DNA from: Pseudeuparius sepicola
Lineage: Eukaryota; Arthropoda; Insecta; Coleoptera; Anthribidae
Direction: 5' to 3'
Assembly: GCA_963920635.1 (NCBI GenBank)
Contig: OY987302.1
Location: 34,013,278 to 34,077,277 of the forward strand
DNA: 64,000 nt
Below the pieces are notes generated by a model. That model was not told the DNA's origin and did no database searches. It saw only the letters and a program-made list of their open reading frames with translations. Within the stretch, counting starts at the first letter, position 1; each line of letters opens with the position of its first letter. The position numbers and the translations under genes are program-made. Positions 21,239 through 33,300 of the stretch are shown here, in pieces.

Positions 21239-21260
21239 CCCCCCACACACACACACACAC
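21239..21260 (+). repeat. C-run plus (CA)n microsatellite
   Basis: A run of C is followed by about nine CA dinucleotides within the left arm. It is absent from the right arm, where this part of the arm is deleted. Confidence 0.8.
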
Positions 21261-24067
21261 TTTCCCCGTTTCCTTGTCGATCAAGCCTAATAATCAGTTT
21301 TATTGGCTCACATATCGCTGTAAGATATATCTTAATTTACATAATAATACAAAAATATTATTTATTTACCGTAGACCTATTAAAAAATAGGTACAAGTAC
21401 ACTCCTTTCCCCGTAATAATACCAAAATCTATCCACATTTGCGTAATTAGTTCGTGACGTCACATCCAACGCCTTAGATCTATTAAAAATCTGAAGACGC
21501 CTCCATAGAAATTTTCAAATAAAAGAAATATCGTAGTTACTTTAAACTGTATACTCCTAAGTGGTACCTGTGCAGGGATATGTAAATATTACGGAAAAAC
21601 TCAAACATAATTTATTATTTATTCACCCTTTGCTGTAATAAAAAGAATAACCCACAAAAAATCCCAAGTCACATCACCATCGAAATATCCAAGACAAAGA
21701 AAGTCATTTTATTTACATAGATGTGTTACTTTGTAGATTCTACAAAAGATATGCAAAAATCCAATATACATAGGGACAGTCAAAACACGCCTCTAAGTAT
21801 AAGATTTCTCAAGTATCTATTATAGATGTTAAAGTACTAGCACCAACCTCCACCATTCTCAAAATTTTCCATAGACAAATATAACACCAACAAACCAGCA
21901 AAACCGTTTCATTTACGCGCAGATGCAAGTATTAATAAACTCACACACGAGACATCAATATCACGCGTTCATAACCTATATTTTCGGGTAATTAGACATG
22001 TAAGAAGAGCACAAACCGATCACATTGTTTTAGGCATGAATCCCGAACTAACAAAAAAACCTAGTCACATCTTCGAACAAGTTAGTTGCCATGCTGGTCG
22101 CTTGGTATCACAATGCTGCCACGTACTTTCCTAAAAAATTCAAATAACCCCACGGTTTCTTTATATCATGACACGGAGTTTTCTACTTGTAATATAATCA
22201 AAAAGTTCAATTAATGATTTGACAACATTGCATTACATAACAAAGATGTGGGCACCTGCTAACTGCATAGAGGCTGACCATATTGATTTTTTGTCACAAC
22301 CGCGAGCTATAGCTATAATCATCTCGCTTTCACAGAAGGCACATGCTCGGCAAATCTAGGAATGCAGAGGCACAGTGGCATATTATAAATATTTTACACA
22401 AGCTGGAATGAAAAACAAATTAAAAGCGGATATATTGCAGTGCTTTTATATTATTTCAGAGTATAGGTACACGTACTAGCGGAATTAAAGAATAGCTGAT
22501 AAAGTAATTTACGGAAAACCGACAACATAATTCATGCATAGATACTTTTAGTTTTGGGTTTACAAAATAACATTAACAGATTCATATACACCCTACCCCA
22601 ATAAAAAAAGATACTTTTACGGCATATACACACTTGCCGGAAGAAGGCCACACATAGTTAAAACATACATTAAAAATTTACCGTAGACAAAGTCGAGTTT
22701 TGTCACCTAATTGTGAAATCTAGACCTCTAGCAGAACGTTTTAGAGCTATAATAATTATCTAACCACATCTATGATGTCACACATATCCACAAATACTTT
22801 CATTTATTAAAACAGTAAAATTAATATTTTATATGGAAGCAATAACTTCAGGTGGTAACCGGACAATAACCGCCCAGACAAAAGCCCCCGGACATTTATC
22901 CCCCGATTTATACCTCCTCGACAAAAACCCACCGTCCGGGTGGTGATATTTACCCCCGACAGTACGAAAAACGCACTGTATATTCTCTACTACTAAAAAG
23001 ATTCAAACCGTATGAATACAATGAGCAAAAGAAAAGATTATATTTGAACAGTGGCACATGGTGCATATTATTAAAACTCGGATTTGCTATGATACATGGA
23101 GGTAGCACATCTTATTATTCCTTCGCTCAACGGTTATATCCTTTGATTACAAAAATATGATATTTTAATTGTTTATTTTATATTGGGTAACTATACTTTT
23201 TATATTTTTAAAGCTTTCCCAGAGTCTTCGGGTGAGGTTCTGATGCTTCCCGAGTCCCCTAAAAACCGATAAGTAAGAAAAAGTAAGCAATTTCCAACAA
23301 TGGTTTCAGAGAATATTCCGTCTGTTTCGTTGATTGTACAGCCGTCCCGTTTCTGAAAACTAGTTAATCGTGAATCGGGAAATTATCTTAGATATCGGAT
23401 TTTCAAGGTTATTTTTTGGTACCAGAGGAATGTATGAGATCCAGTTAAAGGTTGTCGAAAGACTGTTGCGAAAAAAGCCGCCAATGTCCATGGGCAGGGT
23501 TGTAAGATTTTCTTACTATTATTCAGGCAATCTAAGGCCAACTTAACGGCGCCGAATTTATAGTTTTTCGCACTGTAACTGGCAATTTTGCATAAGGCAA
23601 TGTCGCGTAATAAGATGTTGGATTTGCCTTCACTACGCCATTGAGGTTATGGCTGGCTTTCAAACCGCGAGAGGGGAGGGACAATTGCAATGTTGTCAGT
23701 TGAATTCCTTTGCGACCGCATGTATTGGAACGATTTCAACGGCCGCGCCTGTACATTAGGGTGGAACCATGTTATATGGGATTTTTCATATTTTTTATTT
23801 GAATCGGCTAAGTTGTCAAATGTGGCTAAATAAATAAAAACTACTACACGTTTTTTTTTTAAACTGGAAATAAAAATGGCGTAATGTTGCACACACATAT
23901 AACAGCACAAAAGAAAAATGTGGCTTGTGTAACATGAAGTCATTCATATTTTTGGTTAACTCTTCTTTGCAAACGTTTCGAATTATTATTTAGCAACTTT
24001 TCGGACCCCAGCCCAGCACAAAAACGAAGAAAAAAGCAAATATTTTAATTGTTCGACATAAAATACA

Positions 24068-24300
24068 TTATTGTGAATAAAAACTTGCCATATTTCCAAT
24101 AGTAGTAGTAGTAGAAATAGATTTTTTATTGTGTTCTATACTCCGATTTTGTGTTAAAAATGGGCCTATGGCTTGAGACTTAAGAGTTGAACAAATAAAA
24201 CCATCTATGGAGTCTTCTCCACGCACTGCCGCTGCTGCTTCAGCAACTAATTTTACTGTTCGTTCCACCGCCTGTGTGTGACATATTATATTATCAGTAA
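24068..24300 (-). pseudogene. Transposon-type protein fragment with HTQAVER motif
   Basis: The minus strand encodes ICHTQAVERTVKLVAEAAAA, then VRGEDSIDGFICSTLKSQ. The pattern HTQxVERxVKxVxEAS followed by RDGxI is one I associate with the C-terminal part of uncharacterised insect transposon-related proteins. The fragment ends at TAA near 24068. The sequence before it is decayed or intronic. Its position between the G/C-run terminal repeats suggests it is the C-terminus of that element's own protein. Function is unknown. Confidence 0.4.
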
Positions 24301-24693
24301 AGTAGCCTATGGTAAACATAATAAGCATCTTTGTTATATGTTGTCTGAATGCTAGCAGCCCTGTGCACAATGATAATAGTCACCTGTTAGGTAGGTATAT
24401 TATGAAAATTTCAAACATGTCGAATTTAAGATCCAAGTATATTTTTATGCAGACAGAGGTGCGAAATTCTCTACTTGCGGTCTGTATGTGGACGATGGAA
24501 AGTTTCTTTTTTTTTCAAAAAACGCTTGGTTTCTGAATTCAACACAATTAAAATTTACTCTTTACTTAATAACTTCCACAAATCGATATAGTTGTACCAC
24601 TAGTTATTGAATACTCAAATACAATTAAACATAATGGCAAAAAATCATGCTACTAACGAAAAGACACCTTGTCACTCACAGACAATAATACTA

Positions 24694-24851
24694 TTATAAA
24701 GGTCTGTTTCAGCAGAACTTCAAATCGTTTGAAATCAGTTTGAAACTGTCAAGAGCATGCGCGGTTTCTTTTTTGGAGCGTCAAAATGAAACAGCGCATG
24801 CTCTTTACAGTTTCAAACTGGTTTGAATTTCTGCTAAAGTAGGCCTATAAT
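24694..24851. mobile_element. Foldback MITE of about 155 bp
   Basis: The two halves pair (TTTGAAACTGTCAAGAGCAT with its inverted partner near 24790-24830; outer part TATAAAGGTCTG with AGGCCTATA). It has no coding capacity. It lies inside the G/C-run element. Confidence 0.65.
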
Positions 24852-25447
24852 ATATCGGATACCCCTTCTTTAAGAGTGAAAACATCACAACATTCACCCA
24901 ACAGTTAAATTACATTCGCATCAGTCCATAAGTGTAGAGGAATTTAATCTGTTCTCAAACCTATTTTCCAAAAATGAAATATTATACTTAAAACAAATTG
25001 ATCAGAAACAATTTCGTACTTATAGAAACCGATAGAAGCATGACTTTTTGATGTTTTTTTTTAATTAATTTGTTTTACATTAGAGATTATAGTTATAAAA
25101 ATACAGTGTGGGGGGTAAATGTTCGAGGGTTAATGTCCAGGTGGGTTTTTGTCCAGGGGGTAAAAGCCGAGGGGGAAATATCCGGGGGGATTTTGTCTGG
25201 GGGGTTATTGTCCTAGACCCATTTCAGGTATCTTGTGAGGTCTTCTAGAACATTGCACCTAATACACAATTCATCGCATTGTTTAAATTATATTACTTAT
25301 CTTTACAAGTCATTTCACATATTCGGGGACATACTGTATAATGATTCATTATTAATATCAAGTTGTAATAAATTGGTAAAAATTTTTGATTTCTTATATT
25401 TTTATATTTAAACACTTGAGGTAAACTTTACCGGGGATTATTGTGGT

Positions 25448-25710
25448 AATTACAAGAAAAGGTGATAATGGGCAAACACTCAAAGTTAACAAAAAGAAAA
25501 AACTAGTAACTGCATACACGTGTTTCATGCTATTTGGCAATCATCAGTACGGTGTAACATTAACCAAATCAAAAGATGGGCATGATTTGGGAAGCAACAA
25601 ATGAAGTCCAGGCAGGAGCCAACAGCACATTTGCAGCTTCAGTCAGCACATCCCCTATTTTGGAGCTTGTACTAACATCGCCACGGAGGCTGCTAAAGCG
25701 ACCTACGTGG
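25448..25710 (+). repeat. Half copy of the adjacent palindrome
   Basis: It repeats one arm of the palindrome at 25749-26294 and continues into the central loop (ACATCGCCACGGAGGCTGC). The loop is in the opposite orientation to that in the palindrome. It breaks off after CTACGTGG. Confidence 0.8.
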
Positions 25711-25748
25711 AAATCTTCATAACCCAAGATACAATGACAATAATGATG

Positions 25749-26294
25749 TAAGATTAGCGAGTGTAAATGTAATAATTACAAGAAAAGGTGATGATAATGG
25801 GCAAACACTCAAAGTTAACAAAAAGAAAATACTAGTAACCGCATACACGTGTTTCATGCTATTTGGCAATCATCAGTACGGTGTAACATTAACCAAATCA
25901 AAAGATAGGCATGATTTGGGAAGCAACAAATGAAGTCCAGGCAGGAGCCAACAGTACATTTGCAGCTTCAGTCAGCACATCCCCTATTTTGGGGCTTGTA
26001 CACGTAGGTCGCTTTAGCAGCCTCTGTGGCGATGTTAGTACAAGCCCCAAAATAGGGGATGTGCTGACTGAAGCTGCAAATGTGCTGTTGGCTCCTGCCT
26101 GGACTTCATTTGTTGCTTCCCAAATCATGCCTATCTTTTGATTTGGTTGATGTTACACCGTACTGATGATTGTAAAATAAGTAAAATAGCATGAAACACG
26201 TGTATGCGGTTACTAGTATTTTCTTTTTGTTAACTTTGAGTGTTTGCCCAATCACCTTTTCTTGTAATTATTACATTTACACTCGCTAATCTTA
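25749..26294. repeat. Near-perfect 546 bp palindrome
   Basis: It starts TAAGATTAGCGAGTGTAAAT and ends with the complement. The arms are about 250 bp and surround a 36 bp loop at 26002-26037. Both strands carry an open frame beginning with the same peptide (MIWEATNEVQAGANS), which is only a consequence of the symmetry. It may be a foldback transposon. No duplication of target sequence was identified. Confidence 0.85.
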
Positions 26295-27494
26295 TATCCT
26301 TATTATTATTATGGTATTTTATCTTTTCTATAGTTATAATAATTTGAGTAAATGATCTACTAGTTATATTTACTATACATGCCTACCTATTATACCGAGG
26401 TCTTATTTTCAAACTTTACATAAGATAAAGGTTAAATTAGAGAAAATTACACTTCAAAAATATCTTACAAACTATTTCATGTACAGAGTGATTTTTTATT
26501 CCTACCCTTGGTCTTTGGGTTATTATACCCATAACCCCACTTTTCAATCCTACTATACAGTACTACTCGCAGTGAAGTCATGAAACAAAATATTGTAACA
26601 AAAAAATGAAACCTGGGTCTGGTAACCCTGATTGTGGATTGGTATGAACTAAATTACCAAGGTGTCTCACACGTTGAATATAATTATTGTAACACATTTT
26701 TGTGGTAGTGTAATAGTTTTTATCAATCTATGTGATTAGATTATTAAATAATACATGCAGAACAGGTTTTTGTTTTATTATCTATGTAGGTTCTACAAGA
26801 TATAATTTTCTTTTGATATACCTACCTAAATAAAATACCTACTTAAAATTTTAATGAGTTACCTATCTAATTCAGTGTGAGACGTTACTGTTCTTAGTAC
26901 ATTTACCAAAAATATTAAATTGTATTCAAATATGACATAAACACTTATTAGTTAACATTTCCGTTATATTGTGTATACACTGTTTCCTCGTTTTTGAATT
27001 CTTGACATCAATGCTCCGTATAATTATTAAATCTGATATTAGACAATTAAAATTTGTCTATACTGAAAATCTAATAATATAGTTTGACGTTTGCGATTTA
27101 AACTTGCTATTTAGAAATATAATCCCAGGTTTGATAACATTAATTTACATTGCCTTTGTTCTTTGTAAATTCTTGTATGTGCTTTAGCCAATAGCATAAG
27201 TGGCTTGATTATTGGTCACGGGGTTACATTTTTCCAACATCGAATAACAAATAACTAGAAATATTTCAAAAAATGATTTTTTTATTTAGATTTTAACGAG
27301 GTTACTAGATTTTCCGTATTTTATTTCAATTTAGCCATTCAAAATGATTATTGCTTTTATTTCAGGTTCTGTTGACTTTTTCCAAATTTTTGGGAATATT
27401 TTTGTGGGTAGCCAGGGGGCTGAGAGAGTTAGAAAGAGGTTGGAAAAGCATTTAGGCAATTTTTGGAGCTAGAAAGCCCGTTCTTGCTGGATAC
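26295..27494. other. No gene seen
   Basis: AT-rich sequence with short homopolymer runs and no reading frame with family motifs. It lies inside the centre of the large inverted-repeat structure. Confidence 0.5.
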
Positions 27495-28009
27495 TGGGGT
27501 AACAGGACATGTCCGGTACAGCACCAATGCTGCCGAGGACCTAGGAATGCTGCGAACAGCTCTGCCTGCACCACACCACCGCCCACGGCGACCTTCGCTA
27601 AAAGAAGAGCGGAGACGCACGGCTCGACACGTCGACTGGCGGCCATAGTACTGCCCCTCCACCTGCCGGAATGTATAAAACCCGGCACACGGAAGACGGA
27701 AAGGACTTTCTCTGACAATTCGCCTAATATTCTGCTTATTTAATTTCTCAGTCCGCGTAATCGGGTATTGTCTTCTTTTGCTTTTCCGTCCGGCAGTCAG
27801 ATTCAGTCTGCTTAGTTAATTCAATTTCTGTTACAGAACATTGCCGAGAATCCGTCCCGAGTCGGTCTACTAAATTCAGTTTCTTGTAAATAGCGTAATT
27901 GTTTTTTTAAACCAATACAGTTTGTTAAAACCACCTATTTGTTTGACTCTATTCATTTCCCCTCAAAACACACAACTTTTGCACCTCTGTTATTATTTTC
28001 TTCATAACA
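27495..28009 (+). repeat. Possible solo LTR with core promoter
   Basis: A GC-rich block with a TATAAAA box at 27674-27680 is followed about 25-40 bases later by a C/T and CAGT-rich region. It ends with an A/T-rich tail. It begins TGGGGTAACAGGACATGTCC and ends CATAACA, which would fit an LTR of about 515 bp, but no matching copy or target-site duplication is in the window. The open frames across it have no family motif. An exon or promoter of another kind cannot be excluded. Confidence 0.35.
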
Positions 28010-29690
28010 GCGGTTGTCACCGCTTTAAAAAATGCCTGGCTCCCGAGCTAATCGACTATTATTTCCAAAAGAGGTTATAAGAAAAAAACCTAATAAATAA
28101 ATAACTCAAAACCCAAAAACATTAACAGAAAAGGGCTTCTTCTTACAAACTGGAGTGCCCGAATAGGGACTCAACATTACAAGATCATCCTCAGACCAAC
28201 CAAAAATATAAATGGTCAAAGATTAAATAGGTAGTCAAATTTTTTTATGAAGTCCTTACTAGAACTTTCAATTCGTAATTTCGACATCCTAAGTTGGCAT
28301 CAATGCAGCAAAATGCAACCGGGTCATAAGTTCAGGTCAGTAACGAGACCATTTGCATAAGAAAAAAACTATCAACGAGAGCAAGGACAACACAGATAAT
28401 ATTAATGGTAAAACTGGCAAATGTTTGAACCAGTTTGAATGATTCGGAAAACCTTCACTATCACTTTGACACATGGAGGTCAAATGGAGTCCACGCATAG
28501 ACGCTGCAACAAGCAGCTGATTATACCAAAAATAGCAAAATGAAAGTTTTATATGCCTTTTAAATTATTATTAAAATGAGTTGTAGTCATAATAATTATT
28601 GTTATTTGAAGAGCTATAATCGTGATTGCAATGGGGTTTTTATTTTATCAAGCTCTTATTCGTATCACTTGGGTAACTTTTACCATAATAAATCAATGAG
28701 TGACGTCATTAACTGGTTGCGACGCATATGCCAATGGATAACAGAAAATTCCTAGAGATTTTGTGAAGAATTGTCATCTGACAAAATCCAGACTTCTTAC
28801 AGCAATCAGATATACATCTCTTATTTACGTATTTCTAAAATTACTTGTCCCTTGAAATTCGATACCTTGGTCTTTATCTTTTCTTATAGACTAAACATTC
28901 GAAAGTAGATATATCAGTCTGTCACAAGAATATAATCTAATTTGTTTTTAACACTTCCCTGTATCTGTCTCCCTCTGGTGCACCCTGTATCTAAAACCAA
29001 CCCGTAGCTGTAAATGGTGTTTTCATGGTTCTCTGGTGCTCCCTGTATAGTCATGTGCTTTCCTAAATCTGTCGCACATTGCGTATGTGCATTCTGTAGA
29101 AGCGTGATATTTTGTGGTTTCTTCATAATAAAAGTTAGTTTTTACATTCAAAGGTTTAATATTCGATTGGGAACATGCTGTGTAATACACCTACAATACA
29201 CCTTGTTTCTTCAATTAAATCTAATACTTTATATGACATCTCGCTGTACCTATATCTAAGTATAATGAATTCAAAAAGTGTCATTAGGTATTTTTTACAA
29301 GCTTTCATTTCTGCTTAATTGATTTAAAATAGACAAAACGTATGCGGGAAGTAGGTAGAATAAGTTAAATAATTAATAAAAATGATTCTAACTAGATGAG
29401 AAATGTGGGAGGGAGATCATAATGCTATACAGGGTGTGCAATATAATCCCTCATAACAGCAAAGGGATAAATATAGGTATAATATATTTCTCCAATTGTT
29501 AGAAAGAAACAAAAGAAACTATGTAAGAATATATACGAAGGAGGTGGAATAGAATAAATTTTTGTATTGTTAAATAATTATTAGCAAGTTAGATGAAAAT
29601 ATAATCCATACAGGGGCGGGCATTGAATTTTTTTTATTATTACAAAGGGGGATAATTGAATCATAATTATATGAAAATAAGGTAGCAGAG
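28010..29690. other. No gene seen
   Basis: AT-rich DNA without convincing coding frames. It contains a motif GGGGCGGGCATTGAATTTTT (29614-29633) that is also found near the inner end of the mariner insertion at 39244. This suggests another degenerate arm module just inside the right arm. Confidence 0.45.
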
Positions 29691-30193
29691 TATTGCTTCC
29701 ATATAAAATGTTAATTTTACTGTTGTTTGAATAAATTGGATTATGTATAGATGTATGACGTCATAGATGTGGTTAGATAATTATTATAGCACTAAAACGT
29801 TTTGCGAGAGGTCTAGATTTCACAATTAGGTGAAACTCGACTCTGTTTACGATAAATTTTTAATGCCTTTTTTAACTAGGTGTGCCTTCCTTCCGGCAAG
29901 TGTGTACATCCAGTAGAAGTATCTTTTTTATTGTGATAGGGTGTATACGAATCTGTTAATTTTATATTGTAAATCCAAAACTAAAAGTATCTATGCATGA
30001 TTTACGTCATTGGTTTTCCGTAAATTACTTTATCAGCTATTCCTTAATTCCGCTAGTACTTGTACCTATAAGTATGCTGTGAAATAATATAAAAGCACTG
30101 CAATGTATCCGCCTTTAATTTGTTTTTCACTCAAAATTATATGCAGCTTGTGTGAAATATTTATACTACGCCACTGTGCCTCTGCATTCCTAG

Positions 30194-30500
30194 TGTACAG
30201 TTTTACTTTGTATTGTTTTTTGTTCGCTAAAGAAATGCGTCCGACATTGTAATATAGGCAACCATGCCGTTGGGTACCCCCCTCCACACACTTCACCCCG
30301 CCAGGCATTTCTGTTCTCAGCGGTCACCGCAGCCGGCGACATAACCTAATTTAAAACCTCGGTCTAGATGCGAGCGCGGGAACAGCGCAGTAGTCAGTCG
30401 AAGTCGGGCAGTCACAGAGTACGCTTCCAGGCGCGTTAAACTACCTCCGCGGCGACGGCGCGGTAAAGTGGATGGAAGCGGGGCAAACGTAACGTATTTC
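30194..30500 (+). repeat. BEL/Pao 5' LTR, recognisable part
   Basis: It matches 37057-37371 closely. After 30500 (ACGTATTTC) the sequence no longer resembles the 3' LTR, so its last third has been replaced or deleted. Two 49 bp tandem copies (30673-30721, 30730-30778) with CATCGCTGGACACAGCTACA-like text lie in the leader that follows. Confidence 0.8.
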
Positions 30501-31071
30501 ACCATCCAACACGGATGAGAACAGACACCGCCTAGATTCTCCAACACCACTCCGTCCGAACTGGACAGGAGTACAGTGCCTGTTGGAACTACGAACAACT
30601 ACAAGCCTGGAGAGGTAACACAAACGTAATTTTCAACAGTAAAAATTACACCACAACTGACTACGAACTACAACTACAAACTACACCAACGGAACCGTCG
30701 CTGGACACAGCTACAAGGTATAGTTCTACAACTACGAACTACATCAACAGACCCATCGCTGGACACAGCTACAAGGTGTGTTCATCACTACAAACAACTA
30801 CGCCGACCAAGGCACGACTGGAATTCACCCCAAAACATCTCGAACTACTCGACAAACACACAAAGTCGGAAATTACTGTAAGTGACTGTCCTTTTTTGGA
30901 TTAATTCCTTATTTGTCCTGTATTTTGAGGTAACAGTGTATAAGATTGAAAATGCCGAATTCCAAAGAAGATACCGCAAAAATAACAAAACAACTATCTG
31001 AATTAACTGTAAAAGGGTCTTAAAGGGTAAGTTAACTAGATTTTCAAAATTCTTACAAGATTTCGAGCAAA

Positions 31072-32836
31072 ATGCAAACTGCAAATGCAAATGAACTTAA
31101 AACCAGGCTCGAAAAAATCGATCCAATTTTAGATACCTTTAACGAATATCAAACTCAAATAGAATTGTTAACGGGAAATGCACAAGATGACAAAGAAATA
31201 AATTTTGAAAACACTTCTTTTAACACAATAGCTACGGCTAAACAATTTTTGCTAGATCGTCAAACATTACCAGACGAATCCACACATTCTGACGGGAATC
31301 GACGAGGTACGCAATATTGAAAACTTTGATTTAGGAAGTCATCTGAAACTACCCCCCATAACCCTACCGGAGTTTAGAGGTTCATACAGTGACTAGCTGA
31401 CCTTTCTGACGTTTTTACTTCCATGGTGCATGAAAATATACGGTTGAGTGATGTGCAAAAATTTATTTACCTGCGTTCATGTATGAAGGGTGATGCGGCG
31501 CACCTATTTCAAACATTAGAAACAACGAATGCCAATTACTCTATAGCATGGGACATGTTAAAAAACCGTTATGAAAACAAAAAAAAACTGATCGTGCATC
31601 AACACATAAGAACTGTTTTTTTTACCTATTATATACTACATTTTTACCTATTATCAAAGACGAATCCCATTTTCATCTACGAAATTTATTAGACAATTTT
31701 AATAAAAATCTAGGAGCTCTTAAAGTATTAGGGCAAAATACCAATAAATGGGATGCACTTTTAATTTACTTATTAAATACAAAATTAGATAGTGTAACTC
31801 TCTCTTCTCGTGTATCTGGGTGTCCGTTCCTCGAATGAATTAATCCACACAGGTTAAGGTATTTATTGGCACGTCAGATAACAGGTGAGTTAGTTAAATA
31901 AATACAATAAGAGATGGCCACGATGTGAAGAACTGCAGCGGTTCAGCCGGGCCGTGGGGCGCCAGGCAGCGAAGGGGTGTTGGTAGCACTGTTCTACTGG
32001 CTCGGGTCCGGGCAGAGTTCCCAAGGGGGGAAAGCAGAGCCTGAAGCGCCGGGGCAGCAGAGGTCTCGAGTCCAGTCAATTTTCCAAGGGTGGAAGGCTG
32101 TTGAGTGAACTGAGGGCTGGCTGGCTCTTCTTATACCCGTCGGCGCTGGCCGGACGGATCGATGCTGGGGGTGGAGTCTCGGCTGGGTCGCGTAGACGGC
32201 GGTATCGACCGGTGCGCTCTCGCGAGGGGTAGTACGGAGCGCTTTCGTACTACCCGGGGAGCGAGGAGTGGCAGCATCCGCGCGTTGAAACACGGGTGGT
32301 CCTGGTGCTGGCTCCATGAGGGTGGTTGGTCGTGTTACAATAGCACTTTAATTTACCTGCGTTCATGTATGAAGGGTGATGTGGCGCACCTAATTCAAAC
32401 ATTAGAAACAACAAATGCCAATTACTCTGTAGCATGGGACATGTTAAAAAACCGTTATGAAAACAAAAAACTAATCGTGCATCAACACATAAGAACTATT
32501 TTTTACCTGTTATCAAAGACGAATCCCATCTTCATCTACGAAATTTATTAAGACAATTTTAATAAAAATGTAGGAGCTCTTAAAGTGTTAGGGCAAAATA
32601 CCAACGAATGGAATGCACTTTTAATTTACTTATTAAATACAAAATTAGATAGCACTTCCAAAAAAGAATGGGAAAAATCGGTAAGTGAAAAAGACTTTCC
32701 CACGCTTATGGAACTGTTAGAATTTTTGTCAAAAAGATGTCAGTTATTAGAAACAGTTGACAGCAAATGTAAGGTTCAAAAACAGCATTTTATTAAACAA
32801 GAAAAAATTGTGACTCACATTTCAACTGAAAAATAG
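31072..32836 (+). pseudogene. BEL/Pao gag, with tandem duplication and inserted LTR
   Basis: The first open part starts at 31072 and has a helical Gag N-terminus (TRLEKIDPILDTFNEYQTQI). The capsid core follows (LKLPPITLPEFRGSYSD, then VQKFIYLRSCMKGDAAHLF), the usual BEL-type Gag pattern. A segment of about 330 bp (from ATTTACCTGCGTTCATGTAT at 31465) is repeated in tandem at 32351. The first copy has a small extra duplication and a shifted frame. The solo LTR at 31793-32339 sits at the end of the first copy. Gag resumes to a TAG at 32836 (SVSEKDFPTLMELLEFLSKR). Confidence 0.8.
31793..32339 (+). mobile_element. Solo LTR inside BEL/Pao gag
   Basis: 547 bp starting TGTAACTCTC and ending GTGTTACA, flanked by the 4-bp duplication ATAG (31789-31792 and 32340-32343). 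The undisturbed site AAATTAGATAGCACTTCC is present in the second gag copy at about 32641-32658. It is much more GC-rich than its surroundings. The open frames across it (31994-32317, 32162-32551) are therefore chance frames. Confidence 0.88.
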
Positions 32837-33300
32837 GTAACATGTGCTTTTTGTAAAATTAATCATTTGAATTTTCAATGCGAAAAAATTAAGGACATGT
32901 CTAACTCGGAACTACACTACGAATTAAGAAAAAACAAACTTTGCACTAACTGTTTTAGAAAGGCTGCAAACATTGTGGCAGAAAACATCATTATTTATTA
33001 CACATTTTCAACGACAAATCAAACACACTCTCACCACTAAAAATACTAATAATAACACAAAGGCAAGCATTGACAATATAGAACACAAAAAGACTGTGTT
33101 ACTTCGGATAACAAGTTCGAAATCACACAAAAAATCAATTTACATTGTATTTCAAATCGACATCAGCCTCAAATGCTTTTGGGAACAGCGTTCGTAAATA
33201 TTACTGATGCGCGCGGAAACAAGAAGGTTCGTGCACTCATGGACAGCTGTTCTATGACGTCACTCATGACAAAGGTTTAGCTATAAAACTGGGATTAAAT
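32837..33300 (+). pseudogene. BEL/Pao nucleocapsid finger and protease start
   Basis: Directly after the gag stop the same frame reads CAFCKINHLNFQCEKIKDM, a zinc knuckle, followed by KNKLCTNCFRKA of a second one that loses its frame. The protease follows with GTAFVNITDARGNKKVRALM then DSCSMTSLM. The active-site triad, normally Asp-Ser-Gly, is Asp-Ser-Cys here. A frameshift follows near 33280. The protease would process the polyprotein, but this copy would be inactive. Confidence 0.7.

Larger units (their letters stand above)
20153..22844 (+). repeat. Left inverted arm, main part
   Basis: This is the inverted copy of 29691-39530 after removal of nested elements. It has several degenerate modules, each with a palindromic box of the type CTATTTAAAAATAGG (near 20187, 20360, 20828, 21026, 21214 and 21374). 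Many modules are followed by C/T-rich text such as ACTCCTTTTCCCC. About 760 bp at 20930-21690 are absent from the right arm. The rest aligns closely, for example 21775-22060 with the complement of 37720-37990. No gene is visible. Confidence 0.75.
22861..25213. mobile_element. 2.35 kb element with G/C-run terminal inverted repeats
   Basis: The left end GGACAATAACCGCCCAGACA and the right end (complement GGACAATAACCCCCCAGACA) begin inverted repeats of about 105 bp. Each is built of degenerate units such as GACAAAAACCCACC and GGACATTAACCC, giving repeated runs of four or five G on one strand. A target-site duplication is not evident. The only protein trace inside is the fragment at 24068-24370 on the minus strand. 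I cannot assign a superfamily. Confidence 0.6.

Noticed and set aside
25898..26141. Two 76-codon open frames on opposite strands with the same N-terminal peptide
   Set aside because: They arise from the palindrome's symmetry. No family motif, and the half copy nearby does not keep the frame.
27429..27718. Overlapping open frames on both strands
   Set aside because: They lie in a GC-rich patch with few stop codons and have no recognisable domain.
31994..32551. GC-rich open frames with Arg/Ala/Pro-rich peptides
   Set aside because: They lie within the solo LTR or run from it into duplicated gag; the composition explains their length.
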